A DNA stretch of 45,583 nt from Gammaproteobacteria bacterium (GTDB lineage Bacteria; Pseudomonadota; Gammaproteobacteria; Pseudomonadales; Azotimanducaceae), in assembly GCA_028818795.1 (NCBI GenBank), contig JAPPND010000104.1, positions 1 through 45,583 of the forward strand, written 5' to 3'. Below the pieces are notes generated by a model, which was not told where the DNA came from, searched no databases, and saw only the letters and a program-made list of their open reading frames with translations. The position numbers were made by a program, and so were the translations under genes. This document shows positions 35,209-45,583 of the stretch, one piece after another. Every line of letters begins with the position of its first letter. Position 1 is the first letter of the stretch.

Positions 35209-36588
35209 TTACTGCCTTGGATTCTCGCGCCCACCGTGGCGCGTCGGTGGCCCAGACGATGAGCCCGTTGCGCGGTCACGATCCCGCAGACTCGCCAGCC
35301 GCTCGGCGATCCTCCCCTCGATGCCCCGGTCGGTTGGCTTGTAGAACGCCACGTCGGGCATCTCGTCGGGAAAATACCGTTCTCCCGCCGCATAGGCGTC
35401 CTCTTCCTCATGGGCGTAGCGGTAGCCCTTCCCGTGACCCAGCTTCTCCATGAGCGCCGTCGGCGCGTTACGGAAACGTAGGGGTACCGGGTGAGAAGGA
35501 CTTTCGCGGACATAGGCCATGGCCGCATTGAATGCCGCCTCGATCGCATTGCTCTTGGGCACGCTCGCAAGGTAAAGGACCGCCTGGGCGAGCGCTAGTT
35601 CGCCTTCCGGCGATCCCAGCCGCCGGTACGCCTCCCAAGCATCCATCGACAGCTGGAGGCCGCGCGGGTCCGCATTGCCGATGTCCTCGCTGGCCATGCG
35701 GACGAGACGGCGGGCCACGTAGAGTGGATCACAACCCCCATCGAGCATCCGAGCCAGCCAGTACAGTGCCGCATCGGGAGCGCTGCCGCGCACGGCCTTG
35801 TGCAATGCCGAGATCTGGTCGTAGAAGGCGTCCCCGCCCTTGTCGAATCGACGATAGCTCTGGCCGCTGGCCTCCAGGACATGATCGGCAGCAACGGTTC
35901 CGGATGCGAGTTGAACGGCCACCTCCAAGGTGTTCAGGGCTCGTCTCGCATCGCCGTCCGCAACGGCCTGTAGCTCGCGAACAGCGTCCGCGTCGAGTTC
36001 CACCCCAAGGTCCCGCGTTGCGGCACGCCGCACGAGTGTCGCGATGTGGGTGTCGTCCAACGGCCTTAGGACGTACACACGCGACCGTGACAGCAGGGCC
36101 GCGTTAACCTCGAAAGAGGGATTTTCCGTCGTCGCGCCAATGAAGGTGACCGTGCCCCGCTCAACGTGCGGCAGGAAGGCGTCCTGTTGGGCCTTGTTGA
36201 AGCGATGCACCTCGTCGATGAACAACACGGTGCGTCGACCGGGAAACGCCTGGGCCTCCGCGATTGCGTCGCGCACGTCGCGGACGCCAGCCAGCACGGC
36301 GGAAAGGCTTCGCCACTCGGCACCGGCTGAGTCCGACAGCAACCGCGCCAAGGTGGTCTTGCCCGTGCCCGGGGGACCCCAAAGAACCATCGAGTGCACG
36401 ACGCCGAGATCGGCCAGTTCGCGCAGGGGCCGACCTTCGTCGAGCAGATGTTCCTGGCCCACGAAGTCGGCCAGCGTGCGCGGACGCATGCGATCCGCCA
36501 GAGGGCGGCTGGCCGAGGTTGCCCGGTCGGGCGCCGGGTCAAGGGGCAGATTCGGTTGGGACGTCGTCTGGGAGATTCCCGATGACAT
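35209..36588 (-). CDS. rarA: Replication-associated recombination protein RarA/MgsA
   Basis: A 459-aa AAA+ ATPase of the RarA/WRNIP1 family acting at stalled forks. It has RPRTLADFVGQEHLL, Walker A GPPGTGKTTLARLL near residue 71, Walker B VLFIDEVHRFNKAQQDAFLP, sensor IGATTENPSFEVNAALLSR, and a C-terminal tetramerisation region with ASEDIGNADPRGLQL and YRYAHEEEDAYAAGERYFP. The start overlaps the lolA end by 50 bases, so a slightly later start is possible. The last 25 residues are variable. Confidence 0.96.
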   Translation of the reverse strand: MSSGISQTTSQPNLPLDPAPDRATSASRPLADRMRPRTLADFVGQEHLLDEGRPLRELADLGVVHSMVLWGPPGTGKTTLARLLSDSAGAEWRSLSAVLAGVRDVRDAIAEAQAFPGRRTVLFIDEVHRFNKAQQDAFLPHVERGTVTFIGATTENPSFEVNAALLSRSRVYVLRPLDDTHIATLVRRAATRDLGVELDADAVRELQAVADGDARRALNTLEVAVQLASGTVAADHVLEASGQSYRRFDKGGDAFYDQISALHKAVRGSAPDAALYWLARMLDGGCDPLYVARRLVRMASEDIGNADPRGLQLSMDAWEAYRRLGSPEGELALAQAVLYLASVPKSNAIEAAFNAAMAYVRESPSHPVPLRFRNAPTALMEKLGHGKGYRYAHEEEDAYAAGERYFPDEMPDVAFYKPTDRGIEGRIAERLASLRDRDRATGSSSGPPTRHGGRENPRQ

Positions 36589-37192
36589 CGACCCCTGCCG
36601 GCACCTCGAATTCGAACAATCCCGATTCTAGCACCGGGTTGACCTGGCCGTGACGGAACACGACGGCCGTTTTCTGATCCAGGTCGTCCACGACCTCGAA
36701 CCCGGTCAGCGATCCGCCCGTCGAAAAGGACAGCGTTATCTCACGGAAAAGGGATGTGGATTCGGGATTCCGGGGAGTCAGCGCGAAGCGCTGCTCGGAT
36801 TCCTCCATGGTGGACGTCATCCGTACCCGGAAGCTCGTTTCGAGCATCGAGGTGTCGGTCAGGACCATCATCGGGCTTCCCTCGACGGTCTCCTCGAACA
36901 GCTGCACGGTCACTTGCTCCAGGTCGGGGTCATAGACCCAGACAAGCTCGCCATCCGCGACCACGAGTTGAGGGTAGGGTTCGTCCACGTCCCAACGCAG
37001 CCGGCCGGGACGTTCGAGGTGCATGGTTCCCGTGGCGGTCTGCAGAACCTCGCCGAACTGGCCGGTAACCACCTGCTCGAAGTCAGCACGGTAGCTCACC
37101 ATCGAATCAAGTAGCGCAGCCAGAGCCTGGCTGTCCTCGTCGGCAGAGACGCCGACGGTCCAGAACAGAACCAGCGCTGCGACGGACTTCAC
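36539..37192 (-). CDS. lolA: Outer-membrane lipoprotein carrier LolA
   Basis: A 217-aa periplasmic chaperone carrying lipoproteins from LolCDE to LolB. The GTG start overlaps the ftsK stop as GTGA. The signal peptide is [20 protein letters not shown]. Typical stretches are [40 protein letters not shown] and [20 protein letters not shown]. The open frame continues far upstream through ftsK, but that part is shadow. The length fits LolA. Confidence 0.94.
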   Translation of the reverse strand: MKSVAALVLFWTVGVSADEDSQALAALLDSMVSYRADFEQVVTGQFGEVLQTATGTMHLERPGRLRWDVDEPYPQLVVADGELVWVYDPDLEQVTVQLFEETVEGSPMMVLTDTSMLETSFRVRMTSTMEESEQRFALTPRNPESTSLFREITLSFSTGGSLTGFEVVDDLDQKTAVVFRHGQVNPVLESGLFEFEVPAGVDVIGNLPDDVPTESAP

Positions 37193-39483
37193 TCGGTTCG
37201 GCCCGGCGGGAGGAGCACTTCGCGCGTGCCGTTGCTGTTCATCGCGGACACTACGCCCGCCTCCTCCATCTGTTCGATCAGCCGTGCCGCGCGGTTGTAG
37301 CCAATGCGCAGTTTCCGCTGGACGGCCGAAATCGAGGCACGCCCGGAGTCTTGCACGAACGTCACGGCCTCTTGGTAGAGCGGTTCGTCCGAATCGCCGT
37401 TGATATCCACCGTTCCGGGCACATCGAGGTCGACCCCGCCGAGAACATCGTTCAGGTACTCCGGTTGACCCCGTTCCTTCCAGTCGCTGGTCACGGCAGC
37501 GACCTCCTCGTCGGATACGAACGCGCCGTGAACGCGCGTGGGCATGCCGGTGCCGGGCGGCAGGAACAGCATGTCGCCGTAGCCGAGCAACTGTTCGGCG
37601 CCGCCCTGGTCGAGGACCGTTCGGGAGTCCACCGAGCTGGACACTTGGAAAGAGATTCGTGCCGGGACATTCGCTTTGATGAGACCGGTAACGACATTCA
37701 CGGAGGGTCGCTGGGTTGCCAGCACGAGGTGGATTCCCGCTGCCCTCGCCTTCTGCGCCAAGCGCGCGATCAACTGCTCGACCTTCTTGCCGACGATCAT
37801 CATCATGTCGGCGAACTCGTCGATAACGACGACGATGAACGGCAGCTTGGCCAACGGCGGGGCCGAATCTCCTCCCTCCCCGGCGTCGTCGGGCCAGAGC
37901 GGATCCAGCACGGGCTTGCCGATGCTCTGGCCCTCGTCGATGCGCCGGTTGTAGCCGCTGATGTTGCGCACACCCAGCGCGGCCATGAGTTGGTAGCGCC
38001 GCTCCATTTCGGCGATGCACCAGTTGAGCGCTTGGGCGGCGTCCTTCATGTCCGTCACCACGGGTGTCAGCAGGTGGGGAATGCCGTCGTAGACCGAGAG
38101 CTCCAGCATCTTCGGGTCGACAAGGATGAGCCGCAACTGCTCGGGAGTCGCCTTGTATAGCATTGATAGGAGCATCGCGTTGATCCCGACGGACTTGCCG
38201 GAACCCGTCGTTCCGGCCACCAGCAGGTGCGGCATCCGGCCGATGTCGGCCATGACGGGCGTCCCCGCGATGTCCTTGCCGAGAGCGAGCGTCAGGGGGG
38301 TATTGGCATCCCGGTATTCCGAAGAGTTCAGTATCTCCTTCAGGCGGACCACTTCACGTTGTTCGTTGGGGATCTCGATGCCGACGAACGACTTGCCGGG
38401 GATAACCTCGACCACCCGCACGCTGATCACGGCCAGCGAACGGGCGAGATCCTTCACCAGGCTGCTGATCTTGCTCACCTTGAGGCCGGGTGCCGGCTCC
38501 ATTTCGAAACGCGTCACCACCGGTCCGGGCAATACCGACTTGACCCCCGCCTCCACGCCGAACTGGGCCAGGTTCCGCTCGAGTTCGTTCGCCATTCTGG
38601 TCAGGGAGTCACGCGAGAAACCGCCGCTCACCGTCGGATCGTAGTCCTCCAACAGGTCTAGATCGGGAAGTTCGACGGGGGTCTTCATGTCGAACATGCG
38701 CGGCTGATAGCCCTGCTCCGACTGTTTGGCCGGCGTTTCGATCGTAGTCGGCGCCCGGCCCGGCCCGGCTACGCCCGGTTCCGTCCGCCGTCGAACAGGC
38801 TTCGAGCGTCGCTTGTTCTTGGACACCGGCCGGCGGACCGCCGACGTTTCCCTCCGCCCCAAGGCCAGGGCGGACCGTCTCAGCGCTTTCGCGAGCAGAA
38901 CGGCACCCAACCGAATGCCGCCCGCAACGGCGTAGACGCTGCGGCCGACACGCTCGAGTACACCCAGCCACGAGTAGTTCAGCATCGCCTGGGTTCCGGC
39001 CACGAATACCGCCAACGCGCACAAGGTCAAGCCCGGCACGTTCAGTACGGGCAGACCCACCCGCGCGATGCTGTCTCCCAATGCCCCGCCGGCGCTGGCG
39101 GGCATGGCGTCGCCCGCTTCGACGTGGAGCCGTATCAACAAGCAGGTGGCGAGGAGTACGGCAACGAAACCTCCGCCCCGAACCGGTGCTTCCGCCCAGG
39201 TCCATGGAGTCCGGCGGTGTTGCCGCAGCAGCGGGATGGCCGCCGCCAATAGACACACGGGCAGGAGGTAGGCGCCCCAGCCGAACGCATACAGCACGAT
39301 GTCCGCCGTCCAAGCACCGCTCTTGCCGGCCAGGTTCTCCACGGCGAGCTCGGAACCGGCGACGGTCCAGGCCGGGTCGGTTGGGTGGTGGGAACCGAGC
39401 GCGAGTAGCACGTAGACCGCCAGAGCCAAGACGGCCACGAGGCCGATCTCGCGGAACGGGACGACGTTCGCTGGCGCAGGCAT
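37189..39483 (-). CDS. ftsK: DNA translocase FtsK
   Basis: A 764-aa cell-division translocase. The N-terminus has about four membrane helices ([67 protein letters not shown]). A short basic linker follows. The motor has Walker [20 protein letters not shown] and Walker [20 protein letters not shown]. The C-terminal gamma winged helix that reads KOPS contains [20 protein letters not shown]. The start at 39483 ([14 protein letters not shown]) is chosen over the longer frame. A better ribosome site is not visible. Confidence 0.96.
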   Translation of the reverse strand: MPAPANVVPFREIGLVAVLALAVYVLLALGSHHPTDPAWTVAGSELAVENLAGKSGAWTADIVLYAFGWGAYLLPVCLLAAAIPLLRQHRRTPWTWAEAPVRGGGFVAVLLATCLLIRLHVEAGDAMPASAGGALGDSIARVGLPVLNVPGLTLCALAVFVAGTQAMLNYSWLGVLERVGRSVYAVAGGIRLGAVLLAKALRRSALALGRRETSAVRRPVSKNKRRSKPVRRRTEPGVAGPGRAPTTIETPAKQSEQGYQPRMFDMKTPVELPDLDLLEDYDPTVSGGFSRDSLTRMANELERNLAQFGVEAGVKSVLPGPVVTRFEMEPAPGLKVSKISSLVKDLARSLAVISVRVVEVIPGKSFVGIEIPNEQREVVRLKEILNSSEYRDANTPLTLALGKDIAGTPVMADIGRMPHLLVAGTTGSGKSVGINAMLLSMLYKATPEQLRLILVDPKMLELSVYDGIPHLLTPVVTDMKDAAQALNWCIAEMERRYQLMAALGVRNISGYNRRIDEGQSIGKPVLDPLWPDDAGEGGDSAPPLAKLPFIVVVIDEFADMMMIVGKKVEQLIARLAQKARAAGIHLVLATQRPSVNVVTGLIKANVPARISFQVSSSVDSRTVLDQGGAEQLLGYGDMLFLPPGTGMPTRVHGAFVSDEEVAAVTSDWKERGQPEYLNDVLGGVDLDVPGTVDINGDSDEPLYQEAVTFVQDSGRASISAVQRKLRIGYNRAARLIEQMEEAGVVSAMNSNGTREVLLPPGRTE

Positions 39484-39652
39484 GGGTTGTGGGGAAATCC
39501 TTTTCTCCCAAGACGCCGGGATCATAGCATCAGTCGCATTGGCCGGTACAACGCGCCCACTCCGACAGGAATTAGATCCCAAAGCGCCACTTGGCTAGCA
39601 GACCACGGTGCGTATCATTGGCGCGTCCTAGCGGCCGCGGGCCATCCCGGCG

Positions 39653-41607
<1,955 letters not shown>

Positions 41608-41686
41608 ACGGGTGTAGCGATCGATGGTCCCAAGTGGTTAAATGCCGCGGTTCCTCAGCCCTTGAATAATCGACGAATCAGGACGA

Positions 41687-41905
41687 ATGGCGAAAGAAGA
41701 ACAGATCGAGATGGAAGGGGTCGTCGTCGACACTCTACCCAACACCATGTTCCGCGTGGAACTGGACAACGGTCACAAGGTCACCGCCCACATATCCGGA
41801 AAGATGCGCAAGAACTACATCCGCATCCTGACCGGCGATCGCGTCAAGGTGGAACTGACACCCTACGATCTCAGCAAGGGTCGCATAACGTTCCGCGAGC
41901 GTTAG
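41687..41905 (+). CDS. infA: Translation initiation factor IF-1
   Basis: A 72-aa OB-fold protein that binds the ribosomal A site during initiation. It matches the full family ([58 protein letters not shown]). CAGGACGA precedes the ATG. Convergent with clpA. Confidence 0.98.
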   Translation: MAKEEQIEMEGVVVDTLPNTMFRVELDNGHKVTAHISGKMRKNYIRILTGDRVKVELTPYDLSKGRITFRER

Positions 41906-41910
41906 GAACG

Positions 41911-41934
41911 CGGGCCGCTAACAAGGGCGGCCCG
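41911..41934. terminator. Hairpin between convergent infA and clpA
   Basis: CGGGCCGC (41911-41918) pairs with GCGGCCCG (41927-41934) around an 8-nt loop, six bases after the infA stop and before the clpA stop. The symmetrical position suits a bidirectional terminator. No strong T-run follows, so it may instead be a REP-like palindrome. Confidence 0.45.
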
Positions 41935-41967
41935 TACGGTCCATGCCAATTCTGCAATCGCGAGTCC

Positions 41968-44244
41968 TTATGCTTTCGCGGTGCGGGGTTCGACCTCTAG
42001 GGCTAGGTCGCCATCGGCCTCGGTGATGTGGACGACGCCACCGCCGTCCGACAGATCGCCGAACAGGATGTCCTCCGCCAGCCGGCGCTTGATCCGCTCC
42101 TGGATCAGCCGCTGCATCGGCCGCGCGCCCATCTTTTCGTCGTAGCCTTCGCGGGCCAACCAGTCCCGCGCGGACTCGTCGACATCCAACTCCACCTTCT
42201 TGTCGTCGAGTTGGCCCTGCAGCTCCGTCAGGAACTTGTCGACCACCGTCTTGATCACGGACATCGGCAGGGCGTTGAACTGCATAGTCGCGTCGAGCCT
42301 GTTCCGGAATTCCGGCGTAAACATCTTCTTGAGGACTTCCAGCGCATCCGACGAATGGTCCTGCTCGCTGAAACCAATCGACGCCCTGGAGGCTTCCTGG
42401 GCACCGGCATTCGTGGTCATGATCAAGACGACGTTTCGGAAGTCGGCCTTACGTCCGTTGTTGTCGGTCAAGGTGCCGTGATCCATGATCTGTAGCAGCA
42501 GGTTGAAGACCTCGGGGTGAGCCTTTTCGACCTCGTCGAGCAGCACCACGCTGTGCGGGTGCTTCACGACGGCCTCGGTCAGCAACCCGCCCTGGTCGAA
42601 TCCGACATAGCCCGGGGGCGCGCCGATCAGGCGTGACACGGTGTGCCGTTCCATGTATTCCGACATGTCGAAACGCAGCAGTTCGACCCCCATGATCTTG
42701 GCAAGCTGCCGACACACCTCGGTCTTGCCGACGCCGGTAGGGCCTGCGAACAGGAACGAACCGATGGGCTTGCCTTCCGTCTTGAGCCCTGCCCGGGACA
42801 GCTTGATCGCCGAGGCGAGGGCTTCGATCGGCTCGTCCTGGCCGAACACGACCAGCTTCAACTTGGCATCCAAGTCGCGCAGCGCCTCCTTGTCGGAGGT
42901 CGAAACCTGGTTCGAGGGGATTCTCGCGATCTTCGCCACGACCTGTTCGATGTCCAATGCGCCAACGGTCTTCTTCCGACGGCTCGGCGTCAGCAACTGC
43001 TGGGCCGCGCCGGCTTCGTCGATCACGTCGATGGCCTTGTCGGGCATGAAGCGGTCGGTGATGTAGCGTTCGGAAAGCTCCGCCGCCACCCGGAGTGCCC
43101 GATCGGTGTAGCGCAGCCGGTAGTGGTTCTCGAAACGGGACTTCAAGCCCTTGAGGATCAGATAGGTGTCATTGACGTCCGGTTCGATGATGTCGATCTT
43201 CTGGAAACGCCGGGACAGGGCGCGATCCTTCTCGAATATGCCGCGATATTCGTGGTAGGTCGTCGAGCCCATGCAACGGATGTCGCCGGATGCGAGCAGC
43301 GGCTTCAACAGGTTCGAGGCATCCATCACGCCACCGGACGCCGCCCCCGCGCCGATTATCGTGTGGATCTCGTCGATGAACAGGATCGCCCCCTCCTCCT
43401 TCTTGAGTTCCGCCAGCAGAACCTTGAAGCGCTTCTCGAAGTCGCCACGGTACTTGGTGCCTGCCAAAAGCGCGCCGAGATCCAGCGCAAGCACGCGGCT
43501 CTCGGCAACCACGTCGGGAACTTCGTCATCGACGATTCGCTTGGCCAGGCCCTCGGCGATAGCCGTCTTGCCCACCCCGGATTCCCCCACCAGGAGCGGG
43601 TTGTTCTTGCGCCGTCTGCAGAGGATCTGGATCACCCGCTCCACCTCTGCATCCCTTCCGACCAACGGGTCGATCTTGCCTAGCCTCGCGAGTTCGTTGA
43701 GATCGCTGGCAAAGTTTGTGAGCGCTGGCTGAGCGCCGCCCTCGCCTTCCTCTTCCTGGGATTCGGGATCCGCGCCGGCACCCTCGGCGGCCTTCTTCGA
43801 TATTCCGTGGGCGACGTAGTTCAGGACATCCAGCCGGGCGATGGACTGCTCTTTCAGGCAATAGACGGCGTGGCTCTCCTGTTCCCCGAAGATCGCGATG
43901 AGCATGTCGGCGCCGTTGACGGGCTGGTTGCCCCTGGAATTCACCAGGAAGATGGCGCGCTGGACCACCCGATCGAAACCGGCGGTTCGTCTCGGCGACT
44001 CCGCCTTTCGACCCTGCTGCGCGTGGGCAGCGGGGATCAACGGGGTATTTGCGTCGATGAAGCTCTCGAGGCTCTTGCGCAGCACATCTAGGTCTGCGCC
44101 GACGTTCTTCAGCACGTCGACGGCCACTTTGTCGTCCAGCAGGGCAAGCAGGAGGTGTTCGGGGGTCACGAACTCATGGCGTTTGTAGTACGCCTCCTGC
44201 ATGACCTTGTTGATGGCCAGCTCCAATTCGTCGGTTAGCCGCAC
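41968..44244 (-). CDS. clpA: ATP-dependent Clp protease ATPase subunit ClpA
   Basis: A 758-aa Hsp100 unfoldase of ClpAP. The N-domain is 1-140 (KRHEFVTPEHLLLALLDDK). D1 has Walker A VGESGVGKTAIAEGL and GAILFIDEIHTIIGAG. D2 has FAGPTGVGKTEVCRQL and VVLLDEVEKAHPEVFNLLLQ. The ClpP-docking loop reads IGF (ASIGFSEQD), where E. coli ClpA has IGL. The C-terminal end is GARPMQRLIQERIKRRLAED. clpS lies upstream in the same orientation, separated by 290 bp of palindromic repeats. Confidence 0.97.
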   Translation of the reverse strand: MRLTDELELAINKVMQEAYYKRHEFVTPEHLLLALLDDKVAVDVLKNVGADLDVLRKSLESFIDANTPLIPAAHAQQGRKAESPRRTAGFDRVVQRAIFLVNSRGNQPVNGADMLIAIFGEQESHAVYCLKEQSIARLDVLNYVAHGISKKAAEGAGADPESQEEEGEGGAQPALTNFASDLNELARLGKIDPLVGRDAEVERVIQILCRRRKNNPLLVGESGVGKTAIAEGLAKRIVDDEVPDVVAESRVLALDLGALLAGTKYRGDFEKRFKVLLAELKKEEGAILFIDEIHTIIGAGAASGGVMDASNLLKPLLASGDIRCMGSTTYHEYRGIFEKDRALSRRFQKIDIIEPDVNDTYLILKGLKSRFENHYRLRYTDRALRVAAELSERYITDRFMPDKAIDVIDEAGAAQQLLTPSRRKKTVGALDIEQVVAKIARIPSNQVSTSDKEALRDLDAKLKLVVFGQDEPIEALASAIKLSRAGLKTEGKPIGSFLFAGPTGVGKTEVCRQLAKIMGVELLRFDMSEYMERHTVSRLIGAPPGYVGFDQGGLLTEAVVKHPHSVVLLDEVEKAHPEVFNLLLQIMDHGTLTDNNGRKADFRNVVLIMTTNAGAQEASRASIGFSEQDHSSDALEVLKKMFTPEFRNRLDATMQFNALPMSVIKTVVDKFLTELQGQLDDKKVELDVDESARDWLAREGYDEKMGARPMQRLIQERIKRRLAEDILFGDLSDGGGVVHITEADGDLALEVEPRTAKA

Positions 44245-44395
44245 TGATCAGTCCTCGTTTGAGCGGGTTGCGTTAGCGCGTCTCGTGGGTACAGGAGTCG
44301 TCCAAGAGCAGGCCGTCCCGCCGTGCAAAATGCAACCTGCGTGCAAACACCAGCCGCTCAAGCCGGCCAGCGAGGCTCCGCCTCAGACCGACGAG

Positions 44396-44483
44396 CCGTA
44401 GGGGACGGGCTTGTCCCGTCCCGTTCCGTTCTAGCAGAGCCATGGCACGACCGGCACGGGCGAGGACAAGCCTCGCCCCTACG
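44396..44483. repeat. REP-like palindromes between clpA and clpS
   Basis: 44396-44422 is the exact reverse complement of the 27-bp palindrome at 13822-13848 (stem GGGACGGG/CCCGTCCC, loop CTTGT). 44458-44483 is a variant with stem GGGCGAGG/CCTCGCCC, the same ACAAG loop and the same CTACG tail. Together they form an inverted pair of REP type. The rest of 44245-44534 shows no gene. Confidence 0.7.
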
Positions 44484-44534
44484 ACCTTCGCCCAAACTTT
44501 GCCCAAGTGGACAGATGGGAACCGCTCAAGAACG

Positions 44535-44954
44535 CTAGTCTGCATCGGTTTGTTCGACCGCGGACTTCAAGGGATAGTTGTTTTCCTGGGCGTAGTCGTT
44601 GAGCTGTTCGGACTTCGTCTCGGCGATGTCACGCGGGTAGATGCCAATGACCGCACTGCCCGTGGTATGCACAAGCAGCATTAGCCGCTCGGCCTTGTCG
44701 TAGTCCATGTAGAAGAACTTCATGAGAGCATGGACCACGAACTCCTGAGGTGTGTAGTGGTCGTTCAGGAGAATAATCTTGTACATCGGCGGGGGCTTGA
44801 CCTGCGCCTGGGCCGGACGCTCTTTAACGACGATCGAGCCTTCCGTATCGTCATCGGATTCAGCCGACGCTCTAGCGCCACAAAACCCGTAACCCTTGGG
44901 GGCGCCGTGTTCCGCCCCACCCCAAGCCGGTTTGTCTGCGTTCGCTTGGCACAT
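44535..44954 (-). CDS. clpS: ClpAP adaptor ClpS
   Basis: A 139-aa N-recognin that delivers N-degron substrates to ClpA. The conserved core is YKIILLNDHYTPQEFVVHAL, then DKAERLMLLVHTTGSAVIGI and PRDIAETKSEQLNDYAQENN. The ligand residues Asn and Asp (NDH) and the pocket His (VH) are kept. The gatekeeper Met of E. coli TPMEF is Gln here (TPQEF), and the second Asp is His. The N-terminal extension is long (about 55 residues before the core) and may use a later start; an ATG-like internal start is not obvious. Confidence 0.93.
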   Translation of the reverse strand: MCQANADKPAWGGAEHGAPKGYGFCGARASAESDDDTEGSIVVKERPAQAQVKPPPMYKIILLNDHYTPQEFVVHALMKFFYMDYDKAERLMLLVHTTGSAVIGIYPRDIAETKSEQLNDYAQENNYPLKSAVEQTDAD

Positions 44955-45239
44955 GCCGTGGCTCGTTAGTCTCGAACGTCTACGTGCGACCGAGAATATC
45001 GACCGCTAGGTCACAATCATAGCGCAGAAGCCTTTGACAGTCAGAACCGAAGAGCACGCAACGACCGCATGCTCCCTCTTAAGACGGTGACCCCGCAAAT
45101 TTCAAACTGACACCCCGGGCGTCCTTGACAGACCCCTAGCGGAAGGTGGAAATTGCGGGATTGGGCCGAGGGAATGCTTGTACTTTGGGCCGGGCTCGTC
45201 TCGGCCAAGCACCCAGGCTCCGGGGGAGGATGCGGCAGA
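44955..45239. other. Divergent clpS-cspD intergenic region
   Basis: No gene is seen. A TTGACA at 45125-45130 points towards cspD, but a matching -10 is poor (GGAAAT at 17 bp). GGGGGAGG lies 10 bases before the cspD ATG. No tRNA is present, unlike the serW gene near infA-clpA in E. coli. Confidence 0.4.
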
Positions 45240-45475
45240 ATGACGACCGGCAAGGTCAAGTGGTTCAACAACGCGAAAGGATACGGGTTCGTTCTTGCCG
45301 AGTCCGCCGACGAGGATCTCTTCGTGCACTACTCGTCCATTGAGATGACCGGCTATCGAACACTGCGCGCTGGACAGGAGGTGTCATTCGACATCCAGCA
45401 GGGCCCCAAGGGCTTGCATGCGGTAAACGTACGCCCCCTCGACGCCCCGGAGGAAGAGCCCTCAGCCGGGGAGCG
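45240..45475 (+). CDS. cspD: Cold-shock-like protein CspD (3' end unreadable)
   Basis: MTTGKVKWFNNAKGYGFVLA begins a cold-shock domain with RNP1 KGYGF and RNP2 LFVHY. IEMTGYRTLRAGQEVSFDIQ then QGPKGLHAVNV is specific to CspD, the stationary-phase replication inhibitor type, rather than CspA. The core ends near residue 68. After PEEEPSAGER the sequence turns into G/C homopolymers and no stop is seen. The last 20 bp (45456-45475) are the dispersed palindromic repeat also found in imuB, so the true C-terminus may carry or be followed by that element. The position next to clpS matches the E. coli and Pseudomonas order. Confidence 0.9.
45456..45475. repeat. Half of the dispersed imuB-type palindromic repeat
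   Basis: These 20 bp are the exact reverse complement of 15770-15789. In the imuB copies the next bases are the 8-bp-stem palindrome; here the sequence breaks down into G runs at exactly that point. Confidence 0.75.
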
Positions 45476-45583
45476 GGGGGGGGGGGGCCCCCCGGGGGGG
45501 GGGGCCGCCCCCCGGGGGGGGGGGGGGGGGTGCCCCCCCCACCCCCTGGCCGCCACCCGGGGGGGGGCGGGGGGGGGGCCCCC
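45476..45583. other. Low-complexity G/C tail, probable artefact
   Basis: More than 100 bases consist almost only of G and C runs (up to about 19 G in a row), unlike any other part of the window. They begin exactly where a strong palindrome is expected. A sequencing or assembly artefact at a contig end is much likelier than biology. Confidence 0.85.

Noticed and set aside
37193-38020. Upstream extension of the lolA frame (493 codons in total)
   Set aside because: The added part overlaps the conserved FtsK motor in another frame and shows no family; the GTG at 37192 with signal peptide is the proper LolA start.

Overview
The window looks like chromosomal DNA of a high-GC gammaproteobacterium. 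The core gene order cspD-clpS-clpA-infA-aat-trxB-ftsK-lolA-rarA-crcB-serS-cysG-tusBCD resembles the Pseudomonas-type arrangement. It also has dnaX-ybaB-recR, a pspABC/pspF locus with a sigma-54-like promoter, and an imuA-imuB-dnaE2 mutasome in place of umuDC. No rRNA, tRNA or CRISPR array was found, so the lineage cannot be fixed further; an uncultured marine or host-associated gammaproteobacterium is a guess. || Positions 1-11500 are an accessory, island-like region. It holds three unrelated tyrosine recombinases (40-903, 6633-7772, 10322-11389), an NYN-domain protein, an ankyrin-like remnant, an unusual group of a YaaW protein with a zinc ribbon, a regulator with three IF-2N-like repeats plus HTH plus zinc ribbon, and a small membrane protein, a 5'-truncated REP-type transposase followed by direct repeats, and three translationally coupled small envelope-type genes. 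A gene-free stretch of about 1.1 kb (904-2061) contains a dense cluster of hairpins. The third recombinase gene lies between two inverted, dif-like palindromes with the same 6-bp central spacer. || Positions 11735-24210 carry a VWA/MoxR ATPase pair, then the SOS mutasome operon behind a promoter with two perfect LexA boxes. Facing it are dnaX-ybaB-recR-rnd, ycgN and small membrane genes. || Positions 24209-31982 hold a glycerophosphodiesterase, the phage-shock genes with divergent pspF, a TonB-dependent receptor, a Pal/OmpA-like lipoprotein and tusDCB for tRNA 2-thiolation. || Positions 31925-45475 are a conserved housekeeping block: cysG, serS, crcB, rarA, lolA, ftsK, a PA4642-like gene, trxB, aat, infA, clpA, clpS and cspD. 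Two families of short palindromic repeats recur across the window. One is inserted in frame in imuB and reappears at the 3' end of cspD, where the sequence degenerates into G/C runs that look like an assembly or base-calling artefact.
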